Assembly (NCBI GenBank): GCA_028281865.1
Contig: JANQJB010000054.1
Location: forward strand, 1 to 61,646
From: Marinagarivorans sp.
GTDB taxonomy: Bacteria > Pseudomonadota > Gammaproteobacteria > Pseudomonadales > Cellvibrionaceae
DNA: 61,646 bases
Direction of reading: 5' to 3'
Shown here: one piece after another, positions 1-7,557 of the stretch
Layout: each line of letters opens with the position of its first letter
Numbering within the stretch: position 1 is the stretch's first letter
Made by a program: the position numbers and the translations under genes
The notes under the pieces: generated by a model
Database searches by the model: none
What the model was told of the DNA's origin: nothing
What the model saw: only the letters and a program-made list of their open reading frames with translations

Positions 1-435
1 AATACCAAGCTCGGCAAAGACATAGCAGCACGCAATACGGAGATTGCTGAAATTAAGCAACGCATTATGTCACATAAGAAAGCAGGAGACAGCGAAGGAC
101 CACGTATGGCAATTGAAGAACTTCGTGATACGTTAAGGGCTAAACGCGCTGAATTAATGGCAAACAATAATGCTAAGCCAGCTAAGCTTAAACGCGGTAA
201 AACACTTCAGCTTCAGAAAGGTTCTTCTACTAACGGGAATGAAGCGGAATTGGAAGCCTTAAAAAAAGCGCAAATGCAATCCAAATCAACGGCTCGTCGT
301 ACCGAATGGAAACAACTAAAGGCCGAAGATCGTCATTCTGAGAATGCTGATTGGAGCGCTATTAAAGCCGAGCGTAAGGAGAAGCAAAATAAAAAAGAAA
401 AACGCGGGATAAATTTTAATAAACTTATAAATTAA
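1..435 (+). CDS. Small charged helical protein, 5' end outside the window
   Basis: The frame is open from the first base, so the gene begins upstream of the window; the ATG at 67 is probably internal. The visible 144 residues align closely with the middle and C-terminus of the protein at 978..1505: shared runs include AARN, KQRIMSHK, EELRD, LRAKRAEL, NNNAKPAKLK, NGNEAELEAL and RRTEW. It is lysine-, arginine- and glutamate-rich and predicted largely helical or coiled-coil. The missing N-terminus is presumably a Sec signal peptide, as in the paralogue. The C-terminus differs (ending FNKLIN). Function unknown. The strong similarity and tandem position argue for a duplication. Confidence 0.7.
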   Translation, partial: NTKLGKDIAARNTEIAEIKQRIMSHKKAGDSEGPRMAIEELRDTLRAKRAELMANNNAKPAKLKRGKTLQLQKGSSTNGNEAELEALKKAQMQSKSTARRTEWKQLKAEDRHSENADWSAIKAERKEKQNKKEKRGINFNKLIN

Positions 436-446
436 TCATTAACGAC

Positions 447-476
447 AAGGCTCTGGTGAGTTAGCTAGGGCTTTTT
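447..476 (+). terminator. Probable intrinsic terminator
   Basis: AAGGCTC (447-453) can pair with GGGCTTT (468-474) through seven base pairs, two of them G-U wobbles. The 3' arm runs into a T-tract ending at 476. It lies 12 bases after the stop of the first gene. Confidence 0.45.
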
Positions 477-526
477 AATCAAATCAATTAATACCTCAGG
501 CCAATACCTAGTAAGCAGACATCAAA

Positions 527-850
527 ATGAATTTGATCATAGACGAATTAAATGCAGCTGCTCTAAGACTAAATTTGCGTGAAAAGGGAGAAAAATATTG
601 CAATCAAAATTTGATTACAGTATTTCAAGAGGAAAGATACGAAGAATTTCAAAAAAAATTTCGTATCGCCGATATAGAAATCGAATTTAGACGCCATGCT
701 TTGGTTTTTCAGGATCAAATATTTTCTGACCTATATTTTTTAACATATTTTGAGTTAAAGGATCGCGTTGATTATGAAATGTTTGCAGAATACAAATGTG
801 TCTTTAATCTTGATGGATCCCTACAAACTGACTATTTCGAATTACTTTGA
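527..850 (+). CDS. Hypothetical protein, 107 aa
   Basis: A short acidic, aromatic-rich protein with no signal peptide or membrane segment; no family was recognised. It starts at ATG 527 with only a weak purine-rich stretch upstream. It sits between two copies of the small helical protein and has a lower GC content than the housekeeping genes of the window. Size, composition and location would fit a small accessory or immunity-type cytosolic protein, but nothing in the sequence proves that. The open frame, which fills most of the gap between the two paralogues, is the main reason to call it. Confidence 0.5.
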   Translation: MNLIIDELNAAALRLNLREKGEKYCNQNLITVFQEERYEEFQKKFRIADIEIEFRRHALVFQDQIFSDLYFLTYFELKDRVDYEMFAEYKCVFNLDGSLQTDYFELL

Positions 851-918
851 AATTTAATCAGGTTCACCAGGAGTTGAGATATATTGAATTTTTTAGTTTA
901 TCCAACTCAACAAAAATA

Positions 919-948
919 AGGTATTTCATTTTATAAATTGAAATACCT
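919..948. repeat. Perfect 10-bp inverted repeat upstream of 978 gene
   Basis: AGGTATTTCA (919-928) and TGAAATACCT (939-948) are perfect reverse complements around a 10-base A/T loop. They end 29 bases before the ATG at 978. It could be an operator or a leader hairpin. A second, imperfect dyad (GAGTT...AACTC) lies just before it, at about 872-908. Confidence 0.5.
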
Positions 949-977
949 CAACCAAATAACAAGTAAGTGAGATTATT

Positions 978-1505
978 ATGAAAAAAGTATTTTCTTTCCT
1001 AGCAATAGGAACACTAACGTTAACAATATCTGCTTATGCAGAAAACGACTTGAATAAACTCCAAGGCTTTTCGGCCGTTCGAGATGCCGTCAAATCAAAT
1101 AATGCCAAACTCGGCAAGGGAATAGCAGCACGCAATGCGGAGATCGCAGAACTTAAACAACGCATTATGTCGCATAAGGAAGCAGGAGACGGCGAGGGAT
1201 CACGTATGGCAGTTGAGGAACTTCGTGATGCCTTAAGGGCTAAACGCGCTGAACTAAAGACAAACAATAATGCTAAGCCGGCTAAACTCAAACTCGGCAA
1301 CACACTTCAGCTTAATCAACGCCCTGCTACTAATGGGAATGAAGCAGAGTTGGAAGCCTTAAAAGCGCAAATGCAATCGAAAGCAACAGCTCGTCGTACC
1401 GAATGGCAGCAATTAAAAGCTGAGGAGCGTCATCCGCAAACTAATTGGGAGGGCATTAAAAAACAGCGCAAAGCCTTGCAGGAAAAAAAGCAGCGCGAAG
1501 GTTAG
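978..1505 (+). CDS. Small secreted helical protein, 175 aa (full-length paralogue)
   Basis: Residues 1-21 form a clear Sec signal peptide (KK, then a hydrophobic run, cut after AYA before ENDLNK). The mature part is a highly charged, mostly helical chain with coiled-coil potential (about residues 45-90 and 115-170) and no cysteines. GTGAG upstream of the ATG is a plausible ribosome-binding site. It is the intact member of a local family: a 5'-truncated copy at 1..435 and decayed copies at 2608..2751 and 3597..3624. Family and function are not recognised. A periplasmic or secreted location is inferred from the signal peptide. Confidence 0.75.
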   Translation: MKKVFSFLAIGTLTLTISAYAENDLNKLQGFSAVRDAVKSNNAKLGKGIAARNAEIAELKQRIMSHKEAGDGEGSRMAVEELRDALRAKRAELKTNNNAKPAKLKLGNTLQLNQRPATNGNEAELEALKAQMQSKATARRTEWQQLKAEERHPQTNWEGIKKQRKALQEKKQREG

Positions 1506-1544
1506 TTTTTTATTTTTAGGAATTAACACAATATAAACTAAAAC

Positions 1545-1565
1545 CCCGACATTAACAATGCCGGG
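1545..1565 (+). terminator. Imperfect hairpin between genes
   Basis: CCCGACATT (1545-1553) pairs with AATGCCGGG (1557-1565) with one mismatch and a three-base loop. There is no T-run after it, so terminator function is uncertain. Its position argues that the following gene starts at 1612 rather than at the upstream ATG at 1558, which lies inside the hairpin. A similar hairpin (CCCCG...CGGGG) lies at 4444-4463. Confidence 0.3.
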
Positions 1566-1611
1566 TCTTAATTGGAAAATAAAAAAGCAATATAGTGTTT
1601 ATGGAGGACTC

Positions 1612-2598
1612 ATGAATAAAATAATTCCCCTATTTCTATTATTTATCGCAAATTCGGTATTTGCAAAAGATGCAAATACAATATCCAACGAAATTAGTAA
1701 CACTGCCGAGAAAATGTTCTATACAAGAAAATTTGAGTCTATAAATAAAATGGATGACGAATTCAGAAATTCTCAAAGCAGGCTTCCGGATGGGCGTTGG
1801 AAATTAACATTTATATACGAAAATCTTGGAAATGTAGGCCAAAGAGGTGCCGAAGAAGAGTGGAAAAATAAAATTAAACTTGTGGAGGAGTGGATAAACA
1901 AAACACCAGACCACCCGGCGCCTTATTTGGCTAAGACAAAAATACTAATCGCTTATGCGTGGGATGCTCGCGGAAACGGCTGGGCTCAAACAGTAAAAGA
2001 TAAACAGTGGAAGCTTTTCCGTACTAGAATAGCTGAAGCGCGAAAAGTGTTAGAAGACTCTTATTCCATTACAGGAAGTCATCCGTTTTGGTTTTATAAA
2101 ATGGAAACAATTGCAGCAATGCAAAACTGGCCAGCGAAGGATTTTATGAAACTATATGAGCGGGCATCAAATATGTTCCCCACGTATTATTTTATTCATT
2201 TTGCTGCAGCGGGCTATTTTCAACCACGTTGGCATGGAAGCAAGGAAGAATTAAGAAAGTTTGTAAACAACGCAGTTAAAAAGTCGAAGCATAAGGAAGG
2301 CTTAACGTTATATGCAAGAATTTACTGGTCACAACTAGGAGCACTGGAAGATAATACATTTTCACCCGGTTATGCTGAATGGCCGAAAATGCAGCAGGGC
2401 TTCGAAGATATTATGAATGATCACCCTAGATCAATGTGGAATCTCAATGCCTATGCGTACTATGCTTGCATGGCGAAAGATTGGAGAACGACAAAAAAGC
2501 TGATTCAAAAAATTGAAGCTAATCCGCATATGTCTATTTGGAGATCTAAATCTAGGTTCTACACATGTAAATCTCTGGCTGATAAAGTGAAAGTTTAG
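1612..2598 (+). CDS. DUF4034-like periplasmic helical-repeat protein, 328 aa
   Basis: The ATG at 1612 is chosen because GGAGG stands right before it and it opens a Sec signal peptide (MNKIIPLFLLF, cut after VFA); an upstream in-frame ATG at 1558 has neither. The mature protein is helical, tryptophan-rich and TPR-like, with segments such as AYAWDARGNGWAQTV, KQWKLFRTRIAEAR and YASNM/RASNMFPTYY that resemble the DUF4034 family (from memory, not searched). It ends with two cysteines near Y-A-C-M and Y-T-C-K that could form a disulfide. Function unknown. It follows the secreted helical protein on the same strand, but a hairpin separates the two. Confidence 0.65.
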   Translation: MNKIIPLFLLFIANSVFAKDANTISNEISNTAEKMFYTRKFESINKMDDEFRNSQSRLPDGRWKLTFIYENLGNVGQRGAEEEWKNKIKLVEEWINKTPDHPAPYLAKTKILIAYAWDARGNGWAQTVKDKQWKLFRTRIAEARKVLEDSYSITGSHPFWFYKMETIAAMQNWPAKDFMKLYERASNMFPTYYFIHFAAAGYFQPRWHGSKEELRKFVNNAVKKSKHKEGLTLYARIYWSQLGALEDNTFSPGYAEWPKMQQGFEDIMNDHPRSMWNLNAYAYYACMAKDWRTTKKLIQKIEANPHMSIWRSKSRFYTCKSLADKVKV

Positions 2599-2607
2599 GA
2601 AGCAATA

Positions 2608-2751
2608 ATCAAGGTATTTTCTTTCCTGCTAATAGGAGCGCTAGCATTGACAACATCTGCCTGCGCGGAAAATGACTTTAATAAATCGCAGGGCTTTTCA
2701 GGCAACCAAAATATGGTCAAGTTAAAAACGCTAAAATCCATAAAGAAATAA
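2608..2751 (+). pseudogene. Remnant of the small secreted helical protein
   Basis: Translating from 2611 gives KVFSFLLIGALALTTSACA followed by ENDFNKSQGFSG. This is the signal peptide and mature N-terminus of the 978..1505 protein with scattered substitutions. The start codon position reads ATC instead of ATG. After about 32 codons similarity ends, and the frame closes at TAA 2749-2751. It is a decayed third copy of the family. Confidence 0.75.
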
Positions 2752-2810
2752 CCGCACTAATGCCTATATAGCTAAGGATCTGATTTGGATATGGAAGAAC
2801 TCACGATAAT

Positions 2811-3272
2811 TTAGACCTCCATTTTTTGCATATTAAACAGTAAACCTATGAGCAAATGGTTTGTATAAAAGCTTTCTCTACCTAGTTTGTGTTTTTGAAG
2901 AATTCCACCATCAGCAAGTGCGTCTAGATAGCGAGTGGCTGTTGCGCGAGATACACCAAGATCTTTTTCTAGAAATGCGACTTTAGTATAGGGATGGCGG
3001 AATAAATTATTGATGAGGTCTTGGTTGTAGAATTTGTATTTGCCACGAATCTCTCGTTTTATCTCGATTAGCAGCCTCTGGATCTTCTGAACGAGATCGA
3101 TAGTGTGTAACGCTGTCGAGCTAACCCCTTTAAGCACATAGAGGAGCCAAGCTTCCCATTCGTTCAAATGTCTATGGAGCCCAGCAAGTACTCGCAGAAC
3201 AGTGGACGTTCCAGCTCTTGGGTTGGTGGTAATTTGTTCAATTTGATACAACCCGTTCTTCAACATAACCAT
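2811..3272 (-). pseudogene. Fic family protein, core deleted and frameshifted
   Basis: Residues about 36-150 match the C-terminal part of Fic (AMPylase-like) proteins: EWEAWLLYVLKGV, then YKFYNQDLINNLFRHPYTK, then a winged-helix segment (FLEKDLGVSRATATRYLDAL). The region just before, STVLRVL..LHRHL, resembles the start of the family's N-terminal domain, and KLPPTQELE is readable in the next frame, as if one base of an A-run had been lost. The catalytic Fic core with HPFxDGNGR, normally about 150-200 residues, is absent. This is therefore an internally deleted, frameshifted gene that can at most make the DNA-binding tail. An operator-like array lies directly upstream. Confidence 0.75.
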
Positions 3273-3275
3273 TTT

Positions 3276-3363
3276 TTGAGAAGTTTTGGCTCTAACTTCT
3301 CAACAATAGCGAAATTTGAGAAGACCAGCATTTATCTTCTCAATTTTGTTGATTTTTGAGAAG
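3276..3363. promoter_or_regulatory. Operator-like array: five TTGAGAAG octamers at 20-bp steps, alternating orientation
   Basis: TTGAGAAG occurs at 3276-3283, 3316-3323 and 3356-3363. Its reverse complement CTTCTCAA occurs at 3296-3303 and 3336-3343. Every octamer is followed by exactly 12 bases of unrelated sequence, so starts are 20 bp apart and orientation alternates. The array ends 4 bases from the first ATG of the minus-strand Fic remnant. Two helical turns between sites place them on nearly one face of the DNA, as expected for a cooperative dimeric repressor. The natural candidate is the winged helix of the Fic protein itself (inference). Confidence 0.75.
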
Positions 3364-3738
3364 TAGCGCCAAGTATAATAGCCAATGGATGTGTATGAAG
3401 GGTTTATCTATATAAATCAATAAGTTGTGAAGGCGTCGGGCGCAGAGGCAGTCAGCGCAAATAGAACAGAAAATATTGGCAATGCGACCCATAACAAAGC
3501 GATGTAGTCAGATATCTTTGTTTAACTCTAACTCAATGGCAGCAACGCATTTCATTGCAAAACTCGAAATACTCTGACCCTAAAAATTACGTCTGGGCAA
3601 AAAACGACTTGAATAAGTACCAAGTTCAGTCTCCCCTCTTAAGTGCCATAGACAAGAAAAGGCGTTAGAATATCGGAATTATGTATCAAACCCTAAAGTA
3701 ACTTGGGAGCAATACGAAGGTAGCTAATAGGTAAATGT
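3364..3738. other. Intergenic stretch with decayed sequence
   Basis: No intact gene is visible. It contains a 28-bp remnant of the helical-protein gene (3597-3624). After that, an open stretch ends in the frame QEKALEYRNYVSNPKVTW..., stopping at about 3725; this may be the tail of a lost gene. Confidence 0.5.
3597..3624 (+). pseudogene. Short remnant of the small helical-protein family
   Basis: These 28 bases match 24 of 28 positions of the 978 gene around the signal-peptide cleavage site and encode A-KNDLNKYQ, against A-ENDLNKLQ in the intact gene. Nothing upstream of it resembles the signal peptide. It is the fourth trace of this family in 3.7 kb. Confidence 0.5.
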
Positions 3739-3933
3739 ATGAAGCAAAGTGAAATAGCCAATATGAGCGTAGCGGAGAAGCTACAAGCTATCGAAGCGCT
3801 TTGGGATGCTTTGGAAGACGAGGAGTTAGACACTCCTCAATGGCATCATGATATCTTGGAAAAGCGCGTACAAAAACTTGACAGTGGTGAAGCCGAAACA
3901 CTCTCTCTTGATGAACTCAAGAATAAGCTATAG
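3739..3933 (+). CDS. Addiction module antitoxin (ParE-partner type, PF09720-like)
   Basis: This 64-aa acidic protein carries the pattern of the 'addiction module' antitoxin family: an N-terminal MSVAEKLQAIEALWDAL helix, then W-H-x-x-I-L-E-K-R and a C-terminal SLDELKNKL. It should neutralise the toxin encoded directly downstream and probably represses its own promoter. Its TAG stop overlaps the GTG start of the toxin by one base (TAGTG), so the two are translationally coupled. A stability module of this kind fits the accessory nature of the left end. Confidence 0.85.
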   Translation: MKQSEIANMSVAEKLQAIEALWDALEDEELDTPQWHHDILEKRVQKLDSGEAETLSLDELKNKL

Positions 3934-4244
3934 TGGGCAGTGATGAGATAATCCTGCTTGTTGAAGCAGCGCAGGATATACGAAATGGAGGAGCTTTTTA
4001 TGAACAACGTCAAGACGGCTTGGGAGCTTACTTTACACAATGTATTCTGTCAGACTTGGAGTCTCTAAAGCTCTACGCCGGCATTCACAAACGCGTGAGT
4101 AGGAGCATTTATCGTCTAAAATCCAAACGCTTTCCTTATGCGATTTATTATCGTGTTAAATTCCAGACTACCTACGTCATCGCAATACTGCCTGTCCGGG
4201 GCAAGCCGCTTAAAGTCGAAGCAAGGCTTAGCTCAAGTGACTAA
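3933..4244 (+). CDS. RelE/ParE family toxin
   Basis: A 103-aa basic protein starting at GTG 3933 inside the antitoxin stop codon. It has the ParE layout: AAQDIRNGGAFYEQ helix, an arginine-rich middle (HKRVSRSIYRLKSKRFPYAIYY) and a C-terminal strand V-I-A-I-L-P-V-R-G-K-P. ParE toxins poison DNA gyrase, while the related RelE proteins cleave ribosome-bound mRNA. The strand order and the length favour ParE. No truncation is seen, so the module looks intact. Confidence 0.85.
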   Translation: MGSDEIILLVEAAQDIRNGGAFYEQRQDGLGAYFTQCILSDLESLKLYAGIHKRVSRSIYRLKSKRFPYAIYYRVKFQTTYVIAILPVRGKPLKVEARLSSSD

Positions 4245-4429
4245 ATAAGAGGCACGCCAATAAAAGCGAATTACAGAAGGCAAAGATCCGCAAAGAGTGT
4301 GAGTGTGAACAAACGCTGGCTCTGCTTCGTGTCAAGTTCATCAAAGCTGAGCTAGGCTGCTTCAACACTTTAAGCGCTGACGAGATTTTAGCCCGATCAA
4401 AGGAATCACGTCACAATAGGGAATTATAG
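4241..4429 (+). other. Open stretch without start codon, possible gene remnant
   Basis: A 62-codon frame runs from just after the toxin's last codons to TAG 4427-4429 without ATG, GTG or TTG near its start. It encodes a charged helical stretch (KSELQKAKIRKECECEQTL) and ends SADEILARSKESRHN. No family was recognised. It may be the 3' part of a lost gene, or chance. Confidence 0.2.
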
Positions 4430-4443
4430 ACTCAACAAGAAAC

Positions 4444-4463
4444 CCCCGACTAACCAGCCGGGG
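4444..4463 (-). terminator. GC-rich hairpin after the beta-helix gene
   Basis: CCCCG (4444-4448) pairs with CGGGG (4459-4463). On the minus strand it follows the stop of the 4522..6462 gene by 59 bases and is followed by GTTTCTT. The stem is short, so this is a weak terminator candidate. Confidence 0.3.
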
Positions 4464-4521
4464 CTCCTCAACTTTAAGTTACTTGCGAATAATTAATAAA
4501 ACCCTTTCTTAAGACCAGACG

Positions 4522-6462
4522 TTAACACGGCCCCAGCAACTCCCAATCATTATTAACATCAGGCTTAGCCTTTTTCTTGGGAATTTTCTTTTTAGCGCGA
4601 TACAAATTATTTTTGAACTTTACTTTTGCACCGGCGTTATATTTTTTGTTCTTTTTCCATGCACCAACGTTGTCGCAGTCAGAGGGAGGGCCTTGCTGGT
4701 CATTTGAACATGGCCCAATTAAATTCCAATTTGCATTTGCACTGGGTGGATTCTTTTTCTTTTGAATTCTTGCAACAGCTTCATAAATATTACCCTGATA
4801 TTTAACCCGAGCGCCTGCATTATAAGCATTTCGCCTTTTCCAGGCATTAAAGTCGCTGCACGGGAGTTGATTTATTTCAGGTAGTTTTGCGCCAGCCTCG
4901 CAGTGCGCAGGCGGATTAGTCGCTGAACAATTAATCCAAAAAGGACCATTGGGAACGGCGACACGACTATTAATTTGATTATTGCCGACAGTTTCCAACG
5001 TGAAAGATGTAGACCGATACTGCGACTCAGTCATAACGGTATCAATACCGGCAAATATCGGTCGGTCACAATTAAAATTGTAGTCCTCTACATCACCCCA
5101 AACGTTATCAGTACCAAAGGCATTAAACTGAAGTAGCCCACCAATTTTACAGTTTCGGCCTTCAATGCTTGTGACGTTTATTTTATTTCCGGTGATTATT
5201 GAGCGATTAAATATATTCTCGATATCCCGCACAAATAGAGGGGCGCCGGGCAGAACGATATTCCAAATTTCGGTCGCTTTTAAAAGTGCTGCAAGGTCCA
5301 GTGCACATTGGTTTTTGCAACCATCCATTGTGGCGTGAATTTTTTCGGCAAGATCGAGTTCAGTAAATCGGCCTGGCTCCAACTGCCGTAAACCGAGCTG
5401 GTTGATGCTTTCGCGCAAGTACGGCCCGTGGCATGTGATACAATTCAATGAATTAGATAATTGGTTACTCCATAAATCGGCACCGCGTTGGACATCACCC
5501 GGTAGCAGGCCCCAATCGGGATAGAACCCAAATATAAATGCACCACCGCCAGCAAAGTGGTCTTCCTTACCTGCAGTTGAATCGCCGGTGATTGTATTGT
5601 TATATATTGTCGATGAATTAACTTCCAGAGTATGGTGAGCCGTGTAAATGCCCGCACCACCACGAGCGGCTTTATTACCCGTGACCGTCACATTTTTTAA
5701 TGTAACTCGGCTTTTATTTCCACTATTAAAAGAATTTCCTCCGTTGAGACTTGATTTTGAATAAATACCACCTCCGTAGGTAGCAGAATTATTCACAATA
5801 CTGGAATTTTCTATTTCCAGTATTCCACTGTTATATATCCCTCCTCCAGTCGATGCTGTAGATGTTGGCGAAGACTCGTAGGTATTTACATTTCCAGAAA
5901 TATCACCGTCCTTAAATATCAGTGTGCCAGAATTGTGAATACCCGCCCCAGACGTTCTTGTGCCAGTATTATCCTTTACGCCAACACGTATCGCTGTCAT
6001 ACGGCCTCTATTCCATATACCCACACCACGCGTAAACGCATCTGAACGGCGACCATCACGCAAAATCAAATCGGAAAGTATTACTGTCGTCCCAGCGTTA
6101 GTGACTAAAAGCCTAATAGACTTTGACGGGGCTGGCCGGATAATCGCGTAAGAATCTTTTTTACCGCGAATTTCCATATCCGTTTCAAGTATTAATGTAC
6201 CGTGCTGCAACTGATAGGTAGCGCGATCTTGCAAATTAATTACATCGGTATTTGCAAAGGCGTTAGCCTCCTCTATAGCGGCACGAAGACTACATTTTCC
6301 GTTTTCATCCAAGCAGTTCCCGTCGCCTGGAGCAGCATCATGACTGTCGTCAGTCGTATTGACATTAAAAGTTGCCGCGTTGACCGCTAGCGCAGAAAAT
6401 GCTGCGAATACTAAGACACTGCATAATTTTATCGTTTTACTGATATTTATTATTTGTTTCAT
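4522..6462 (-). CDS. Secreted CSLREAI-type beta-helix protein with inserted cytochrome c domain and two C-terminal chitin-binding-like modules
   Basis: Start at 6462 is set by AGGAGG just upstream and by the signal peptide that follows (cut near AVNA-ATF); an upstream in-frame ATG at 6498 lacks both. Domain order in the 646 aa: CSLRAAI motif (residues about 40-60); right-handed beta-helix repeats rich in GxGIyN and IxNNSATYGGGI (about 80-310); a cytochrome c-like insertion with C341-I-T-C-H345 followed by CKNQCALDLAALL; the last part of the helix; then two about 50-residue repeats, each with AWKKxxxYNAGAxVKxxxxxYxAxxxIxKKK...W.L.GPC (about 535-584 and 594-646). These resemble CBM5/12 polysaccharide-binding modules. 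It is likely extracellular or periplasmic, binding polysaccharide and heme. The substrate is unknown. Confidence 0.75.
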   Translation of the reverse strand: MKQIINISKTIKLCSVLVFAAFSALAVNAATFNVNTTDDSHDAAPGDGNCLDENGKCSLRAAIEEANAFANTDVINLQDRATYQLQHGTLILETDMEIRGKKDSYAIIRPAPSKSIRLLVTNAGTTVILSDLILRDGRRSDAFTRGVGIWNRGRMTAIRVGVKDNTGTRTSGAGIHNSGTLIFKDGDISGNVNTYESSPTSTASTGGGIYNSGILEIENSSIVNNSATYGGGIYSKSSLNGGNSFNSGNKSRVTLKNVTVTGNKAARGGAGIYTAHHTLEVNSSTIYNNTITGDSTAGKEDHFAGGGAFIFGFYPDWGLLPGDVQRGADLWSNQLSNSLNCITCHGPYLRESINQLGLRQLEPGRFTELDLAEKIHATMDGCKNQCALDLAALLKATEIWNIVLPGAPLFVRDIENIFNRSIITGNKINVTSIEGRNCKIGGLLQFNAFGTDNVWGDVEDYNFNCDRPIFAGIDTVMTESQYRSTSFTLETVGNNQINSRVAVPNGPFWINCSATNPPAHCEAGAKLPEINQLPCSDFNAWKRRNAYNAGARVKYQGNIYEAVARIQKKKNPPSANANWNLIGPCSNDQQGPPSDCDNVGAWKKNKKYNAGAKVKFKNNLYRAKKKIPKKKAKPDVNNDWELLGPC

Positions 6463-7557
6463 ATATCCTCCTGAATAAAAGATTTGCAGATAATCCAACC
6501 TAATAAGAAAAGCGAAGCTCCAAATCGGATGATTTTCTAAGTTGAATCATCTCATTTATATAACTCAAAATTATCGAAATTAAGGCATGCATACTAATAC
6601 ACGTAATCGAATGCATTAAAACAAACAGCTTGTTTAAGAGATACGAATCTTACCGCGAAGATAAATGGATAAGAACAGAAAGAGTTTATGTTAACTTTTG
6701 AGAAAAACGTTAGTACTGGTTGTTCAATTAGTTTCACTCATGTTTCAAACCATTTAATAAAAAGATTTTTTAATCCGTCTTGACTCTTTTTAATGAAGAA
6801 TTTTTTAAAGTGAGGCTACTCACAAAAAATAGTGACACTTTTTCGGGGAGGGTCGGGCGAATAAAATTTAATAAATTTTACACCTCAGTACAGAGTTAGC
6901 CGTCTTTCGATATTTTCAGTCCAACGTTTAATTAAAGATTTTATTCATTAAACTTCCGAGCGAATATATCGCTTTAATATTCCACTCTATCGATTCAAGA
7001 TATAAAGGGCGAAGGTAAGCACAACCGCGACAGGCGAGAAAAACAATACCCGTTAAATATTAGCGACGGCAAAATTCAAGCTAGAATAATTTAGCAGAGA
7101 AAAAATGCTCTGAGCCTGCAGCATCAGAATTAAAACAAAGTGAGCACCCCCAAAGGATATATTTAAAAATACTATTACTCAAATCCACTCGCGACTTAAT
7201 CTTAACTGCCGTAACGCACGTACAAACAAAGTTTAATTGGTGACAAAGGTATCGCCGCTATTTTGTTTACCCGCTAGCAAACCTTAAAAAATCTTTAAAA
7301 ATACAGGTTTTTTGTGATTCCGGTAACGCACGTCCTATGCGGAATTCAGCTACACTAAGCGGAATAATAATAAGTCATGGTCGGGGTTTCACAGGGCGTT
7401 CCCGCAGCGAAGAATTCGTTTAGCTGCAACTTTTTTCAGCTCCATTTAAGTTTGGGCAACGCTCGCCACAACGTCCCTTGCCGTAAGATAAGAATTAGGT
7501 ACAAAAACCGCGATCATGATGATCGGACTCGACAAATACACTCAAAGGGTGATTTTC
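6463..7557. other. Long AT-rich intergenic region with a repeated GTAACGCACGT
   Basis: About 1.1 kb between divergent genes; no convincing open frame on either strand. GTAACGCACGT occurs at 7211-7221 and again at 7323-7333, a perfect 11-bp direct repeat 112 bp apart. It lies 225-350 bp upstream of the DUF1592-type lipoprotein gene and could be a regulator site. No standard -35/-10 pair stands out. Confidence 0.5.

Noticed and set aside
3276-3363. CRISPR-like array
   Set aside because: The repeated unit is only 8 bp, the spacers are 12 bp and orientation alternates; there are no cas genes.
1-4430. Integron cassette array
   Set aside because: Small same-strand genes and a toxin-antitoxin pair suggested it, but no attC-like inverted GTTRRRY/RYYYAAC sites or integrase were found.
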